A DNA stretch of 64,000 nucleotides from Pelobates cultripes. Lineage: Eukaryota > Chordata > Amphibia > Anura > Pelobatidae. The translations under genes were made by a program, and so were the position numbers. Of the stretch, positions 1-9,785 are shown in pieces. Each line of letters starts with the position of its first letter. Position 1 is the stretch's first letter. The notes under the pieces are model-generated. The model did no database searches, was not told the DNA's origin, and saw nothing but the letters and a program-made list of their open reading frames with translations. The stretch spans positions 111,855,335-111,919,334 of the forward strand of contig OW240918.1 in NCBI GenBank assembly GCA_933207985.1. The letters are read 5' to 3'.

Positions 1-215
1 TACGACATACAGTAAAAGATGGCCGAATGCTCAAATTTGACCTAACATCCAGTGGCAGAAAAAAATTGCGAAATTGCGCTCAAAGGTTAAGGTGGATGAA
101 TAGTCTTCTTTGAATAAAGATGTGTTTTTTACTTCAACTTTTCACCCTTTAAAAATATGTGGATATAGTTGCAGTTCTGCCTGAAAACCTTTCATTTTTA
201 TTTTTTGTTTTGTAG

Positions 216-268
216 TGCCAGATTCGATTTGGAGGACGCAAAGAAATAGCTTCAGACTCTGATAGCAG
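216..268 (+). CDS. SNX29: SNX29 exon 2, copy 1 (start of RUN-domain region)
   Basis: This 53-nt internal exon encodes CQIRFGGRKEIASDSDS, which I recognise as the sorting nexin 29 segment just before the RUN domain. SNX29 is a PX-domain sorting nexin family protein with an N-terminal RUN domain; its cellular role is poorly defined. A pyrimidine-rich tract and AG acceptor (214-215) precede the exon, and a GTAAAA donor follows at 269. The exon starts in phase 0 and ends with two bases (AG) of a split Arg codon, completed by the first base of exon 3. A copy with the same sequence lies at 15219-15271. Exon 1 is not in the window. The homology is recalled from memory of vertebrate SNX29. Confidence 0.88.
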
Positions 269-484
269 GTAAAACTGGTTATAGCTAGTATTTGAAATTG
301 ACAATGTTTTCTTCAGCATTACCACATCTGTTATAAGAAATGTATCTACATTAAAAAACTGCAAAGGATCAGTGCTGAGTAACCAAACGGGAACCGAAAA
401 AGGCAGCTCACCTAAAATAATGGGCCTCCCTCAAATGGCACTAAAGAAACAGGCATGTGCAAAGGATTAAAAAAAAAAAAATAG

Positions 485-1040
485 AGAACGTACCGCTTAT
501 ATTATTGGGAAATATAAGAACACAATAAAAACCAATAAAATGCAATAGTGGAAAACCAAGTCCAATAAAAAGTCTAGTATAAATATATCACTTGTAAGGA
601 TACAGCAAAATCCCATAAGAGAGTCTCTTCTTGTTTAAAATATCAGGTCAAGAGCTGCTTTGCATCCGTGGACGTACGAAAACAGAAAAAATCCAATTGG
701 GTAGAATGTAACAGCAATACAAAGCTCTAATAATTTGGAGTTCTTATGTAGTCTTACTCACATTTCTTAGAGCTAATACAAGCTCTAGTGTAGTTGGCTT
801 GCAGTGGAATCAATCCCCTTTTTCTGGGATATGTGAGAAGATAAATACAGCAGATGTCTCAGCAACGTGATAACTGCTGGACTCAAATAAATAGAGGAAA
901 AAAACAATAATGCTCTTAGTGTAAACTGAACCTGGAGTAATATAAGAGTAAAGATTTTCCTCCGCTCCCAGCAGCTTAGTCAGCTCTGCATGGCACACAC
1001 AGATGTCACTGAGACCCAGGCCTACTACATTAGTAAGCAC
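485..1040 (-). mobile_element. Decayed Penelope-like 3' region (copy 1)
   Basis: The segment has no long ORF, but it shares blocks with the 3' arms of the Penelope-like element at 20343-24545: TCACATTTCTTAGAGCTAAT here against TCACATTTATCAGAGCTAAT there. Both are followed at similar spacing by an AGCTCT arm, an AATCAATCCCC/TTTAATCCCC block and a GGATAT block. It reads as an old, coding-less relic of a related element on the minus strand. The second copy is at 15488-16044. Confidence 0.45.
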
Positions 1041-1952
1041 ATGGCATTGAGAAGTGTAATTATATATAGCTTACAGACAGTTGTGTATTACCGAAAAAAT
1101 CATTTCATCTGAACAGATTTGTTGGGGGGAAAAAAAGGTTTTCTGGTCTTTTGGAAAGTTGTGACTTTTGCTTCAACTGAAGGACCTTGTACCTGACACA
1201 TTGGAACAATACTTTTATTCATAAGTTCATTGTTCATTATTTATTCAGAAATGACATGGGCTTGGTGAATAGGGCAGGGGTTAAACAGGTCAAGGATGTT
1301 TCCAATCATCTGGTCCTACCATGCCCTGGATGCTATTCCTTACCATACTTCTCTCCTGGTTTGGGGCAGATGTGCCTGGCGTATTAATGAATCCCTCATA
1401 GAAGATTCCTCTATATTCTAAGAGATATGCAAGTTACTACTGAACTTTTTTAAGGTTAACTCTGCAGAGGTTTCTGTGTTTGTTTAATGGCTTGCCACAA
1501 GACAGTAGTTATAGGGCACCTTCTTAAGGCAGGGTTTTCAAGAAAAAAGGCTAATGGAGAGAAACCGGATAGTCTCCTAAAACAATAGGCTACACTAAAG
1601 ACGACTAACAAGCGGAACCATATCTGTGCAAACAAGGGTAGAATTGTTAAGTTGAGGAGACTGGAAAGAAATGTAAATAAAATGGAACACGGGAGGCATT
1701 TACAAAACTTGAAACAGTTATACTATTGTCAGGGTAATAGATCAGGGAAGTTAAAATGAAATAGCCTATCAATCTCAATAACCTTACTTGTATTCTCTAG
1801 AGCGGTTGAAGTTTACTAACCCTGACACATGCAATGAACTGGCCTCATTCTACATGCTTCTATAGCCTTGATTTTAAAAATGTTTTAATACATTTTTAAA
1901 TTGATTTAATATTCTGGAAAATATATAGATATTTAATATATGATATATCAGT

Positions 1953-1956
<4 letters not shown>

Positions 1957-2006
<50 letters not shown>

Positions 2007-2012
2007 TTTTTA
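1957..2012. repeat. (AT)n microsatellite and T run, copy 1
   Basis: About 40 bp of pure AT dinucleotides followed by a T run. The matching part of copy 2 (17325-17378) is short and broken, so the locus differs in length between copies. Confidence 0.9.
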
Positions 2013-2439
2013 AGTTTATCAAAAATATGTAATCAATACCATAATTTGAGAGCAGGTCCCAATGTTACTCAACCTAGCGCAGCGCAAATTCTGGACCTTT
2101 TTAACCCCATATTCCTACCAGCCATTTCTGCTTAGCCAGACCTCACTAGATGCTCCTTTTTATGGAGGATGTAGACTGCCTGGAACACTTATTTTATTTA
2201 ATATTCTGATATCTTAGTCCTGTATCTAACATGACATTTCAGTAATTTCTTAATGTCAGAAAACTTACCCCAAGAGATGTTGGCTGTACAACCAACGACA
2301 TGACAAACTTAATTCTTTCCTCCTTTGCCGCCATGTTATTTTATTTCCCTGACAGGTTAATTTAAAATTTTATTGAATGTAGATCCTTGATTCATCACCC
2401 TGATGCATGTTTGCAAACTAAAACAGTGTGTGTATCTAT

Positions 2440-2640
2440 GTTTTAAAGTGTGTGTGTGTGTGTGTGTGTGTATCTGTGTTTGTTTGTGCTGGTGCGTGTC
2501 AAGGTGTGGATATCTGTGTTTTATATGCCCGTGTGTATCTGTGTATATGTATCTGACACACACAGGCACATAGTGGCACACAGATACATACTGACACACA
2601 CATCTTGACTCACAAATACACACTTGCACCCACAGACACT
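2440..2640. repeat. GT/CA-rich minisatellite, copy 1
   Basis: GTGTGTATCTGTGTT-type units run into the complementary CACACAGATACATACTGACA-type units, so the block is a loose inverted repeat. Long open frames here (Cys/Val or His/Thr repeats) are artefacts of the repeat. The counterpart in copy 2 is 17806-18040. Confidence 0.85.
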
Positions 2641-2699
2641 TGGATCTTAGATCTTTGAGTTCAGCTCATGATGTTCAGTGTATGTATATGTATGTGTAT

Positions 2700-2714
2700 A
2701 TGTGTGTGTGTGTA

Positions 2715-2810
<96 letters not shown>
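2700..2810. repeat. Compound (GT)n(TA)n microsatellite, copy 1
   Basis: A GTGT tract passes into about 80 bp of pure TA. Copy 2 has no TA array at the matching place (18070-18130), only an unrelated-looking short T-rich stretch. This is a large length or replacement difference between the copies. Confidence 0.9.
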
Positions 2811-2811
<1 letters not shown>

Positions 2812-3354
2812 TTTTTTTATTTTTTTCTATTTTTATTTTTTTTATTTCTATTTTGCTTTTTAAACAATGATGCATTATGTATTTACTACATTCACACTCA
2901 AGTGACAGACACAACAAAATCCTCAAGGTTTTTCTCACCAACGTCTGAGAATGTTTAGACTGCCAGCAATACATTTATAATCCACATTAACAGAACAAGT
3001 TGCATTCATTTTGACTCCCGTTTATTTATTTCCTGGAGGTGGATAGTGTGGTACGTCAAACATCCTATGCCTTTGGGTGCGTTATTTGCATATCATGTTT
3101 TTTTTTGCATTCATTGAGACTTGTTTGCAGTCACTGCACTGTATGGGTCTCCAACAGTGATGAAGTTACCCTAGTTATTGCAGGGAAATCATTCATTCAG
3201 CATCACCTTAATGGATCCAATACAGAAGCCACGTGTGTGTGCTGGAACACTATAAGAAACGTTCCTGCCCCCTCTTCACCCTTTCATCTTCGTAGAAGAC
3301 GTGTTTTATTATTTTCCTGTGCAGATCTCTAATTAAGTGTTTGTTTCGTTGCAG

Positions 3355-3479
3355 AGTTATTTGCCTGTGCGCTCAGTTTGAAGCTGTGTTACAGCATGGC
3401 TTGAAAAGGAGCAGAGGATTAGCATTAACAGCAGCAGCAATCAAACAGGCAGCGGGATTCGCAAGTAAAACAGAGACAG
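3355..3479 (+). CDS. SNX29: SNX29 exon 3, copy 1 (RUN domain, first part)
   Basis: This 125-nt exon reads (R)VICLCAQFEAVLQHGLK and continues through LALTAAAIKQAAGFASKTET. It is near-identical to the RUN domain start of vertebrate SNX29. RUN domains are alpha-helical modules that often bind small GTPases or their partners. The acceptor is TTTCGTTGCAG and the donor is G|GTAACC. The first base completes the Arg codon split after exon 2. The last base starts a Glu codon completed by exon 4 (phase 1), so exons 2, 3 and 4 are consistent. The second copy at 18687-18811 shows no difference by eye. Confidence 0.93.
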
Positions 3480-4379
3480 GTAACCAACTATTATCACCAG
3501 TCTGCCTAATTATGTTTTGACAGTTCTCCTGTGTAGAGATTGTTGCAGTAGAGTTTTATTTAGTGGTTTGTGTAATGTACCAAACAGAACTTGAATGTAT
3601 TTAACAGCTTTTCAACAACCTGCTCCACCTGTTTTGATGAATACTTAACTTTTCTATGGTATTAGCCTATGTAGGCTAACCTTCGCTTTATGGGTGTTTT
3701 AAACTAAATTTCCCATAATGCTCTCACAGTCGAGGTTATACATTACTGCTATTAACCATACCTGGCATTCACTGCTAAAGTTAACGGTTTAGATAACTTT
3801 CATTTATGACCTTTTTTTACGTTTATTTTTTTATTTATAGCTGTGGTATGGTACTATTTAGGCCCGGGATTTAACATTCATATATGCTCTAAACTTCTTA
3901 TAGGTCTAACAAATGAAAAGATTACATTTTCTTGTTTGCTCATGTTTACCTGCCTCCTGTTGAACTGATCGCGCATGCATATGTGCTTACACACCCATCA
4001 CTTGTCATCCTCCTTCAATGTAGGTTGTGCGATGCCGAACATTGTCATTTGGGGTCATACATTGGTTAATGGGTTCTAAGCCAGCGTATCCCAATTGGTG
4101 TTCTAAAAACAAAATGGCCGTGGGCACTGATTTCCCTGCTCAGCTCCCTCGCATGCACAGCAGTGATGCCGGAGCCAGAATATAACCTAGTTCAGGCATC
4201 ACTAAGAGGCGCGAGAGGATGTAGGACAGGGAGATCACTGCTCCCTCGCCGTCTGTAAGTCAGCCACCAAGCACCCCCACTGGACCGCATGCTCAGCCCA
4301 GCAGCCCCACTGGACCACAGGGACATAGACTCCATGCCAGCACTCCCAAAGGTAGGGATGCTGGGTGGAGTAACTTTTT

Positions 4380-4861
4380 TTTTTTTTTTAATAATAAATT
4401 GTATGTGTGTCTTTTAGGGAGTTTGTATGTCATAGAGTCTATGTGTGTTTGTCAGTGAGGGTGTATGTGTGTCTGTCAAAGAGTGTGTGTGTCTCTGTGT
4501 GTCAAGGTTTGTGTATGACAAAGACCGTATAGGTCGAAACGTTAGGAGTGGCAGTGGGTTCAATAAATTTGCCATTTTGTATCCTGGAGTGCCTGGACTT
4601 TTCTTCTATGTTTTCTACTAAGGTTTGTGGATGTGTCACTGTGTGTGCCTGTGTATGTGCCAGTGTATATCAGTGTGTGTGTGTGTATCTGAGTGTGTCA
4701 GTGTGTGTATATGACTGTGTGTATTTGTGAGTCAAGATGTGTGTATGTCACTGTGTGCATCTGTGTGCCACTATGTGACAGTGTGTGTGTTTGTATCTGT
4801 GTGTCAGATTCATACACACTGGCACATACAAACACAGATACACACACTTTGACACATAGAT

Positions 4862-4904
<43 letters not shown>

Positions 4905-5045
4905 GATACACATTATGTGTCATGGTGTGTGTCAAGGTGTGTGTGTGTGTGTGTGTGTATCTGTGTGTCAGATACATACACACACAGATACACATTGACA
5001 CACACACTGGCACATACAAACACAGATACACAAACCGACACATAC
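4380..5045. repeat. GT/CA minisatellite region, copy 1
   Basis: About 650 bp of variant GTGTGTATCTGTGTGTCA units, then CACACA units in the opposite sense, with a pure CA run near 4867-4902. A relic of a Penelope-type terminal motif sits inside at 4515-4546. The empty target of the copy-2 Penelope insertion lies at about 4936-4960. No coding capacity. Confidence 0.85.
4515..4546 (+). ncRNA. Degenerate hammerhead-like motif (copy 1)
   Basis: The order is UGACAAA, then a perfect 4-bp stem GACC/GGUC around GUAUA, then GAAA and CGUU. This follows the hammerhead layout (CUGANGA, stem II, GAAA, short stem III). C3 and G8 of the core are changed and no stem I pairing is visible, so it is probably inactive. 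AATAAA and TATCCTGGAGTGCCTGG follow, as seen near the ends of Penelope-like elements. Counterpart: 19847-19878. Confidence 0.4.
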
Positions 5046-6799
5046 AAAAAATGGCGCATATCTTTTTGGGGTGAGGGTGGGGGAGGGGAGAGAGATTTCG
5101 GGGTTCCACGATGTTGATACACTATGTCAAAGGGTTCCACAGGAACAATTATTTGGGAACCCCTGCTCACAAGCTGTCAATTGAGAGAAATGGTATGTGC
5201 TGCGATGTCCGTGATAGGCGGATAGCTTCAGTTGACACTCTACGCCGTTAACACAGCCCCCAAGCGATACTTCCTCATATTGCCCATGCCGAGAGGAAGG
5301 AAGTCAGGGGGCAGCAGTGTCGGGTGCTGGGTGACCAACGTTTGGGTGTAAACAACTGGCAAATAGTTTAACCCCTGTTGGACACTCTGGTGGGTGGGTA
5401 TGTTCCTTTTAATAAAAGTCTAATTACAAATAAAAACCTGTCGCCTGCATTACAGACTGTGTTGTGTATTTTCAGAGAGCGGCATAAACATTTACTGTGA
5501 ATGTGTACAAATGTATTTTAATGCCATGGCAAGACTGCTTCTTTATTTTCTTTATTTCAAATTAAATGTCGACCTATATTCCTTGATCTGTTTCCCTATT
5601 ATTTTCTGAATTATTGCTTGGAGTATATACTTTAATTTAAAGACCCTCTCAACCCTCTTGAACACCCACACAAGTTGCTGGAGATGAAAGACCTCGGTGA
5701 TGATCACAAGAATTTATTTATTTTTAGATCCATGTATGGGAAAGAAATGGTGATTATAGGAAACAGCAGGTGTAAAAATCCAATACAACTCTATATGAAC
5801 ATCCATTCTTTTCTGATCACAGTACTGCTCCTTTGATTTATTCAAACAAAGGTTAACCTATTTGGGATGGGCCCAGCATTAGTATTCAGTTTGATTTTTC
5901 TAACCTAGTGCTCTCTGGATTTGCTCACTTAACTCCAAATTGTAGCTATTTAAACTCTGAATGGCATGATTGAGACATGACCCTGGCACTTTGAGGGGTA
6001 ATTTAACTTCAGCAAAATAAAGTTGTTATGGTGTCAGGAGGTCTCTGGTGCTTTCTTAGCTGAAGGGGTTAAACTGTTCTTGAACACCAAAGGTTGGCTC
6101 CAGTTCGTGGTCTACCCCTCCCCAGAGGCATCTGACTTCTTCATTTCAGTTTCAGGAAGTAGGGAGTTCCGCCACGGATTGGCTAAAGCGGTCAGCTGAT
6201 GCTTAAAGCCAATCACTAGCTCCCCATTGATAAAAATTGTACATTCTAGCCAGGTGAAAAAGTTGCTCGCTGTTCATTATCTCCTCCTGTAATGTAACTC
6301 CATATTCATAGTCTCAGTGCTAATGATCTAAACATACGAGCAGCCGCAGGAATAATATTTCACAACAAGCTATGTGGTAGTGTCTGCGTAGGTGGGAGAA
6401 GAGGAAGCAGGAGGGATGATGCTTAAGGGCCATAAGCTCATTACCTAATCTGGAAAAAAAAAATTCTGATGGCCACACGAACCCACCATGTGGCCACTGT
6501 TACAATACCCTGCAGCTTTCGAACGGCAGTAAATGAAGAGGGATATTCCATTCAATCGCTAATGCCTAGTGGGCAAGTGGATATTTCAAACCCTGAGAAA
6601 AAGCATTTATTAATATTCATGTAATTTATGAACAGCTTAGATGAATGAGGATTTCAGAGTTACGATTGCAACGTAACATTTTAGCATAGCACTTCCAACG
6701 CATGCAAAGACAATTTCCCATTCTTTTCAGAAGTAGAATCATGAAAGAGGTTCTCAAAGAGACAGGAAAAACTGTGTCCCATCTGACTTTTATCATATA

Positions 6800-8421
6800 C
6801 AGTTGCAAGAAAAAGTATGTGAACCCTTTGGAATGATATGGATTTCTGCACAAATTGGTCATAAAATGTGATCTGATCATCATCTAAGTCACAACAATAG
6901 ACAATCACAGTCTGCTTAAACTAATAACACACAAAGAATGAAATGTTGCCATGTTTTTATTGAACACACCATGTAAACATTCACAGTGCAGGTGGAAAAA
7001 GTATGTGAACCCTTGGATTTAATAACTGGTTGAACCTCCTTTGGCAGCAATAACTTCAACCAAACGTTTCCTGTAGTTGCAGATCAGACGTGCACAACGT
7101 TCAGGAGTAATTTTTGATCATTCCTCTTTACAGAACTGTTTCAGTTCAGCAATATTCTTGGGATGTCTGGTGTGAATCGCTTTCTTGAGGTCATGCCACA
7201 GCATCTCAATCGGGTTGAGGTCAGGACTCTGACTGGGCCACTTCAGAAGGTGTATTTTCTTCTGTTTAAGCCATTCTGTTGTTGATTTATTTCTATGCTT
7301 TGGGTCATTGTCCTGTTGCAACACCCATCTTCTGTTGAGCTTCAGCTGGCAGACAGATGGCCTTAAGTTCTCCTGCAAAATGTCTTGATAAACTTGGGAA
7401 TTCATTTTTCCTTCGATGATAGCAATCCATCCAGGCCCTGATGCAGCAAAGCAGCCCCAAACCATGATGCCCCCACCTCCATACTTCACAGTTGGGATGA
7501 GGTTTTGATGTTGGTGTGCTGTGCCTTTATTTCGCCACACATAGTGTTGTGTGTTTCTTCCAAACAACTCAACTTTGGTTTCATCTGTCCACAGAATATT
7601 TTGCCAGTACTGCTGTGGAACATCCAGGTGCTCTTGTGCAGACTGTAAACGTGCAGCAATGTTTTGTCTGAACAGCAGTGGCTTCCTCTGTGGTATCCTC
7701 CCATGAAATCCAGTCTTGTTTAGTGTTTTACGTATTGTAGATTCGCTAAAAGGAATGTTAGCATTTGCCAGTGACTTTTGTAAGTCTTTAGCTGACACTC
7801 TAGGATTCTTCTTCACCTCATTGAGCAGTCTGCGCTGTGCTCTTGCAGTCATCTTTACAGGACGGCCACTCCTAGGGAGAGTAGCAGCAGTGCTGAACTT
7901 TCTCCATTTATAGACAATTTGTCTTACCGTGGACTGATGAACAGCAAGGCTTTTGGAGATACTTTTATAACCCTTTCCAGCTTTATGCAAGTCAACAATT
8001 CTTAATCGTAGGTCTTCTGAGAGCTCTTTTGTGCGAGGCATCATTCACATCAGGCAATGCTTCTTGTGAAAAGCAAACCCAGAACTGGTGTGTGTTTTTT
8101 TATAGGGCAGGGCAGCTGTAACCAACACCTCCAATCTCATCTCATTGATTGGACTCCAGTTGGCTGACATCTCACTCCAATTAGCTCTTGGAGATGTCAT
8201 TAGTCTAGGGGTTCACATACTTTTTCCACCTGCACTGTGAATGTTTACATTGTGTGTTCAATAAAAACATGGCAACATTTCATTATTTGTGTGTTATTAG
8301 TTTAAGCAGACTGTGATTGTCTATTGTTGTTACTTAGATGATGATCAGATCACATTTTATGACCAATTTGTGCAGAAATCCATATCATTGCAAAGGGTTC
8401 ACATACTTTTTCTTGCAACTG
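6800..8421 (-). mobile_element. Tc1/mariner transposon, copy 1
   Basis: A 1622-bp element with inverted ends CAGTTGCAAGAAAAAGTATG. It is flanked by TA on both sides (6798-6799 and 8422-8423), the usual Tc1/mariner target duplication. The terminal inverted repeats are long, about 210 bp, with a second GTATGTGAACCC motif near the inner end (about 7001-7012 and its reverse near 8210-8222). This is the inverted-repeat/direct-repeat layout of Tc1-like elements. The transposase is on the minus strand. The same insertion is present at the same place in copy 2. Confidence 0.95.
7118..8044 (-). pseudogene. Tc1-like transposase, premature stop
   Basis: The 308-residue frame shows two N-terminal helix-turn-helix regions (about 1-110) and a GRPVK AT-hook-like motif at 60-64. 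The DD34E catalytic triad is Asp154 (LWTDETKVELFG), Asp245 (QQDNDPKH) and Glu280 (SPDLNPIE). The Gly-rich GGGGIMVWGCF motif is present. It stops at KEE*, where relatives have KEEW; the frame continues past the stop for about 33 codons (SKITPERCARLICNYRKR...). One TGG-to-TGA change therefore explains the shortened end. The catalytic domain is otherwise complete. The stop is shared with copy 2, so it predates the split of the two copies. Confidence 0.93.
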
Positions 8422-9699
8422 TAAGTATAGTCTTTTATAAAAATAGTTGTTTCTATATGCCCTTCACTTCCTATCAAATGGAGAAGCTTTACTTCCTCTT
8501 GCCTATATGACTGCTTGTATGGCATGTGTCAGCTTTAGGGGGAATGCTGCCAAACAACCTTTCTGAGTAACCTGTCAAGGGTTGTGCTGGTTACTGAAGC
8601 CTTGTCTATTGCTCTATTCATGAATACCTGGATGGAACGTCCTGGTTTGCTAGGCAGAATTTTATGCACTTTGTTCTGCAATCCCATTAAATATAATTGG
8701 ATGACTAGATGTGACTGACACGTGTCAGCTCTTTCATTTGGACAGAGCCCACTACATCAACTTCATATGTGAGTATCTTTTATTTGTTAATTTCACATTT
8801 CCAACTTGTGTACTGTAACAGACCCATCCGTATGAACTAAGATTGCAGGGTTCGTCTGTTTGCTTGTTTCACGAACTCACCCATTCGTATGCCTGGATTT
8901 AAGTGAATTGAATTTTTTACCGAACAAAACTGTCGAACGGACGGACACCCAGAAGAGAAGTGTGCTGCTGGTTAACCTATTGATCCCAATTAGAACGTTG
9001 TGGTTAACCACAGACACTTCTAAATTAAAACCGAATACAGGGTGGTCGTCGTTCGTATGTCGACCATGAGGCGGCGGCCATTTTACACCATGCGAAAGAC
9101 CAGTGGTGTTCGGTACTAAATTCATGGAACTGAAAACGGACACTTTTTCAACCGAACACCGCTGATGCCGTCGACCTCCCTTCTCCAATCGACAGAAGTG
9201 TGCGAACACCGGCCGTTCGGGAGATTTTAAAGGCACAAATGGGCTTACCCCAGATAGCCTTCCCATGGAGTCAATCGCATACCGAAGAACTGTAATAGAC
9301 TTTGACTTCATGGCGATTGAACTATGCGAATGGGATCTGAGCGCTATTTGCCAATAATATGCACTCAGATCCAGGCTATTTGGGGATGTGTTACATGAAT
9401 GAGAAACGTTCGGCAGTTATAAAGTTATATATTTATGTAAAATAAAGAGTGGATGGTGAAAAGAACTGACCGTTTAGGAAGTGCAGGCAAGCCACTATAT
9501 ATGGGGATGCACTCCCTGTATCCCTTAACCAAATGTGCAAAAAAACAGAGCTGTATATACTATACAGAAATAGGGCGCCACTTATCACCAGATATACATA
9601 CTGAATATAGTTACCCTCCAACGAGCAGATGAGGATATTCACATAAAAGATATAAAAAGAGAAACAGTTCACCATCAGCTGATCCAATTCCCGGGTTTG

Positions 9700-9741
9700 C
9701 TCAACGCGTTTCGTCTGTTCTCAATCAGACTTCCTCAGGAG
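9700..9741 (-). ncRNA. Hammerhead-type ribozyme motif, left arm
   Basis: This is the inverted partner of 9742-9785 with the same elements in reverse complement: stem I GCUC/GAGC, CUGAGGA, stem II GUCUG/CAGAC, GAAA and CGCGUU. The two motifs are back to back at the palindrome centre, so a transcript through both could also fold as one long hairpin instead of two ribozymes. Confidence 0.65.
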
Positions 9742-9785
9742 CTCCTGAGGAAGTCTGATTGAGAACAGACGAAACGCGTTGAGCA
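9742..9785 (+). ncRNA. Hammerhead-type ribozyme motif, right arm
   Basis: All parts of a minimal hammerhead can be drawn. Stem I is GCUC with GAGC. The first core strand is CUGAGGA. Stem II is GUCUG/CAGAC with loop AUUGAGAA, preceded by one extra A. The second core strand is GAAA. A very short stem III (C-G, G-C with no loop) is followed by GUU, a permitted NUH cleavage triplet, just before GAGC. Very short stem III hammerheads are known from Penelope-like elements, where they are thought to act best as dimers. Activity is inferred only. Confidence 0.65.

Noticed and set aside
2357..2974. Open frames of 60-100 codons made of Tyr/Ile, Thr/His or Cys/Val repeats
   Set aside because: They are translations of TA and GT/CA microsatellites. 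The same holds for frames at 4548-5170, 17805-18058, 19880-20370, 31015-31279 and 62107-63225.
8877..9311. 144-codon minus-strand frame (and the 165-codon plus frame at 28454-28951)
   Set aside because: Both lie wholly inside the solo LTR, differ between the two copies by frameshifts, and show no known domain.
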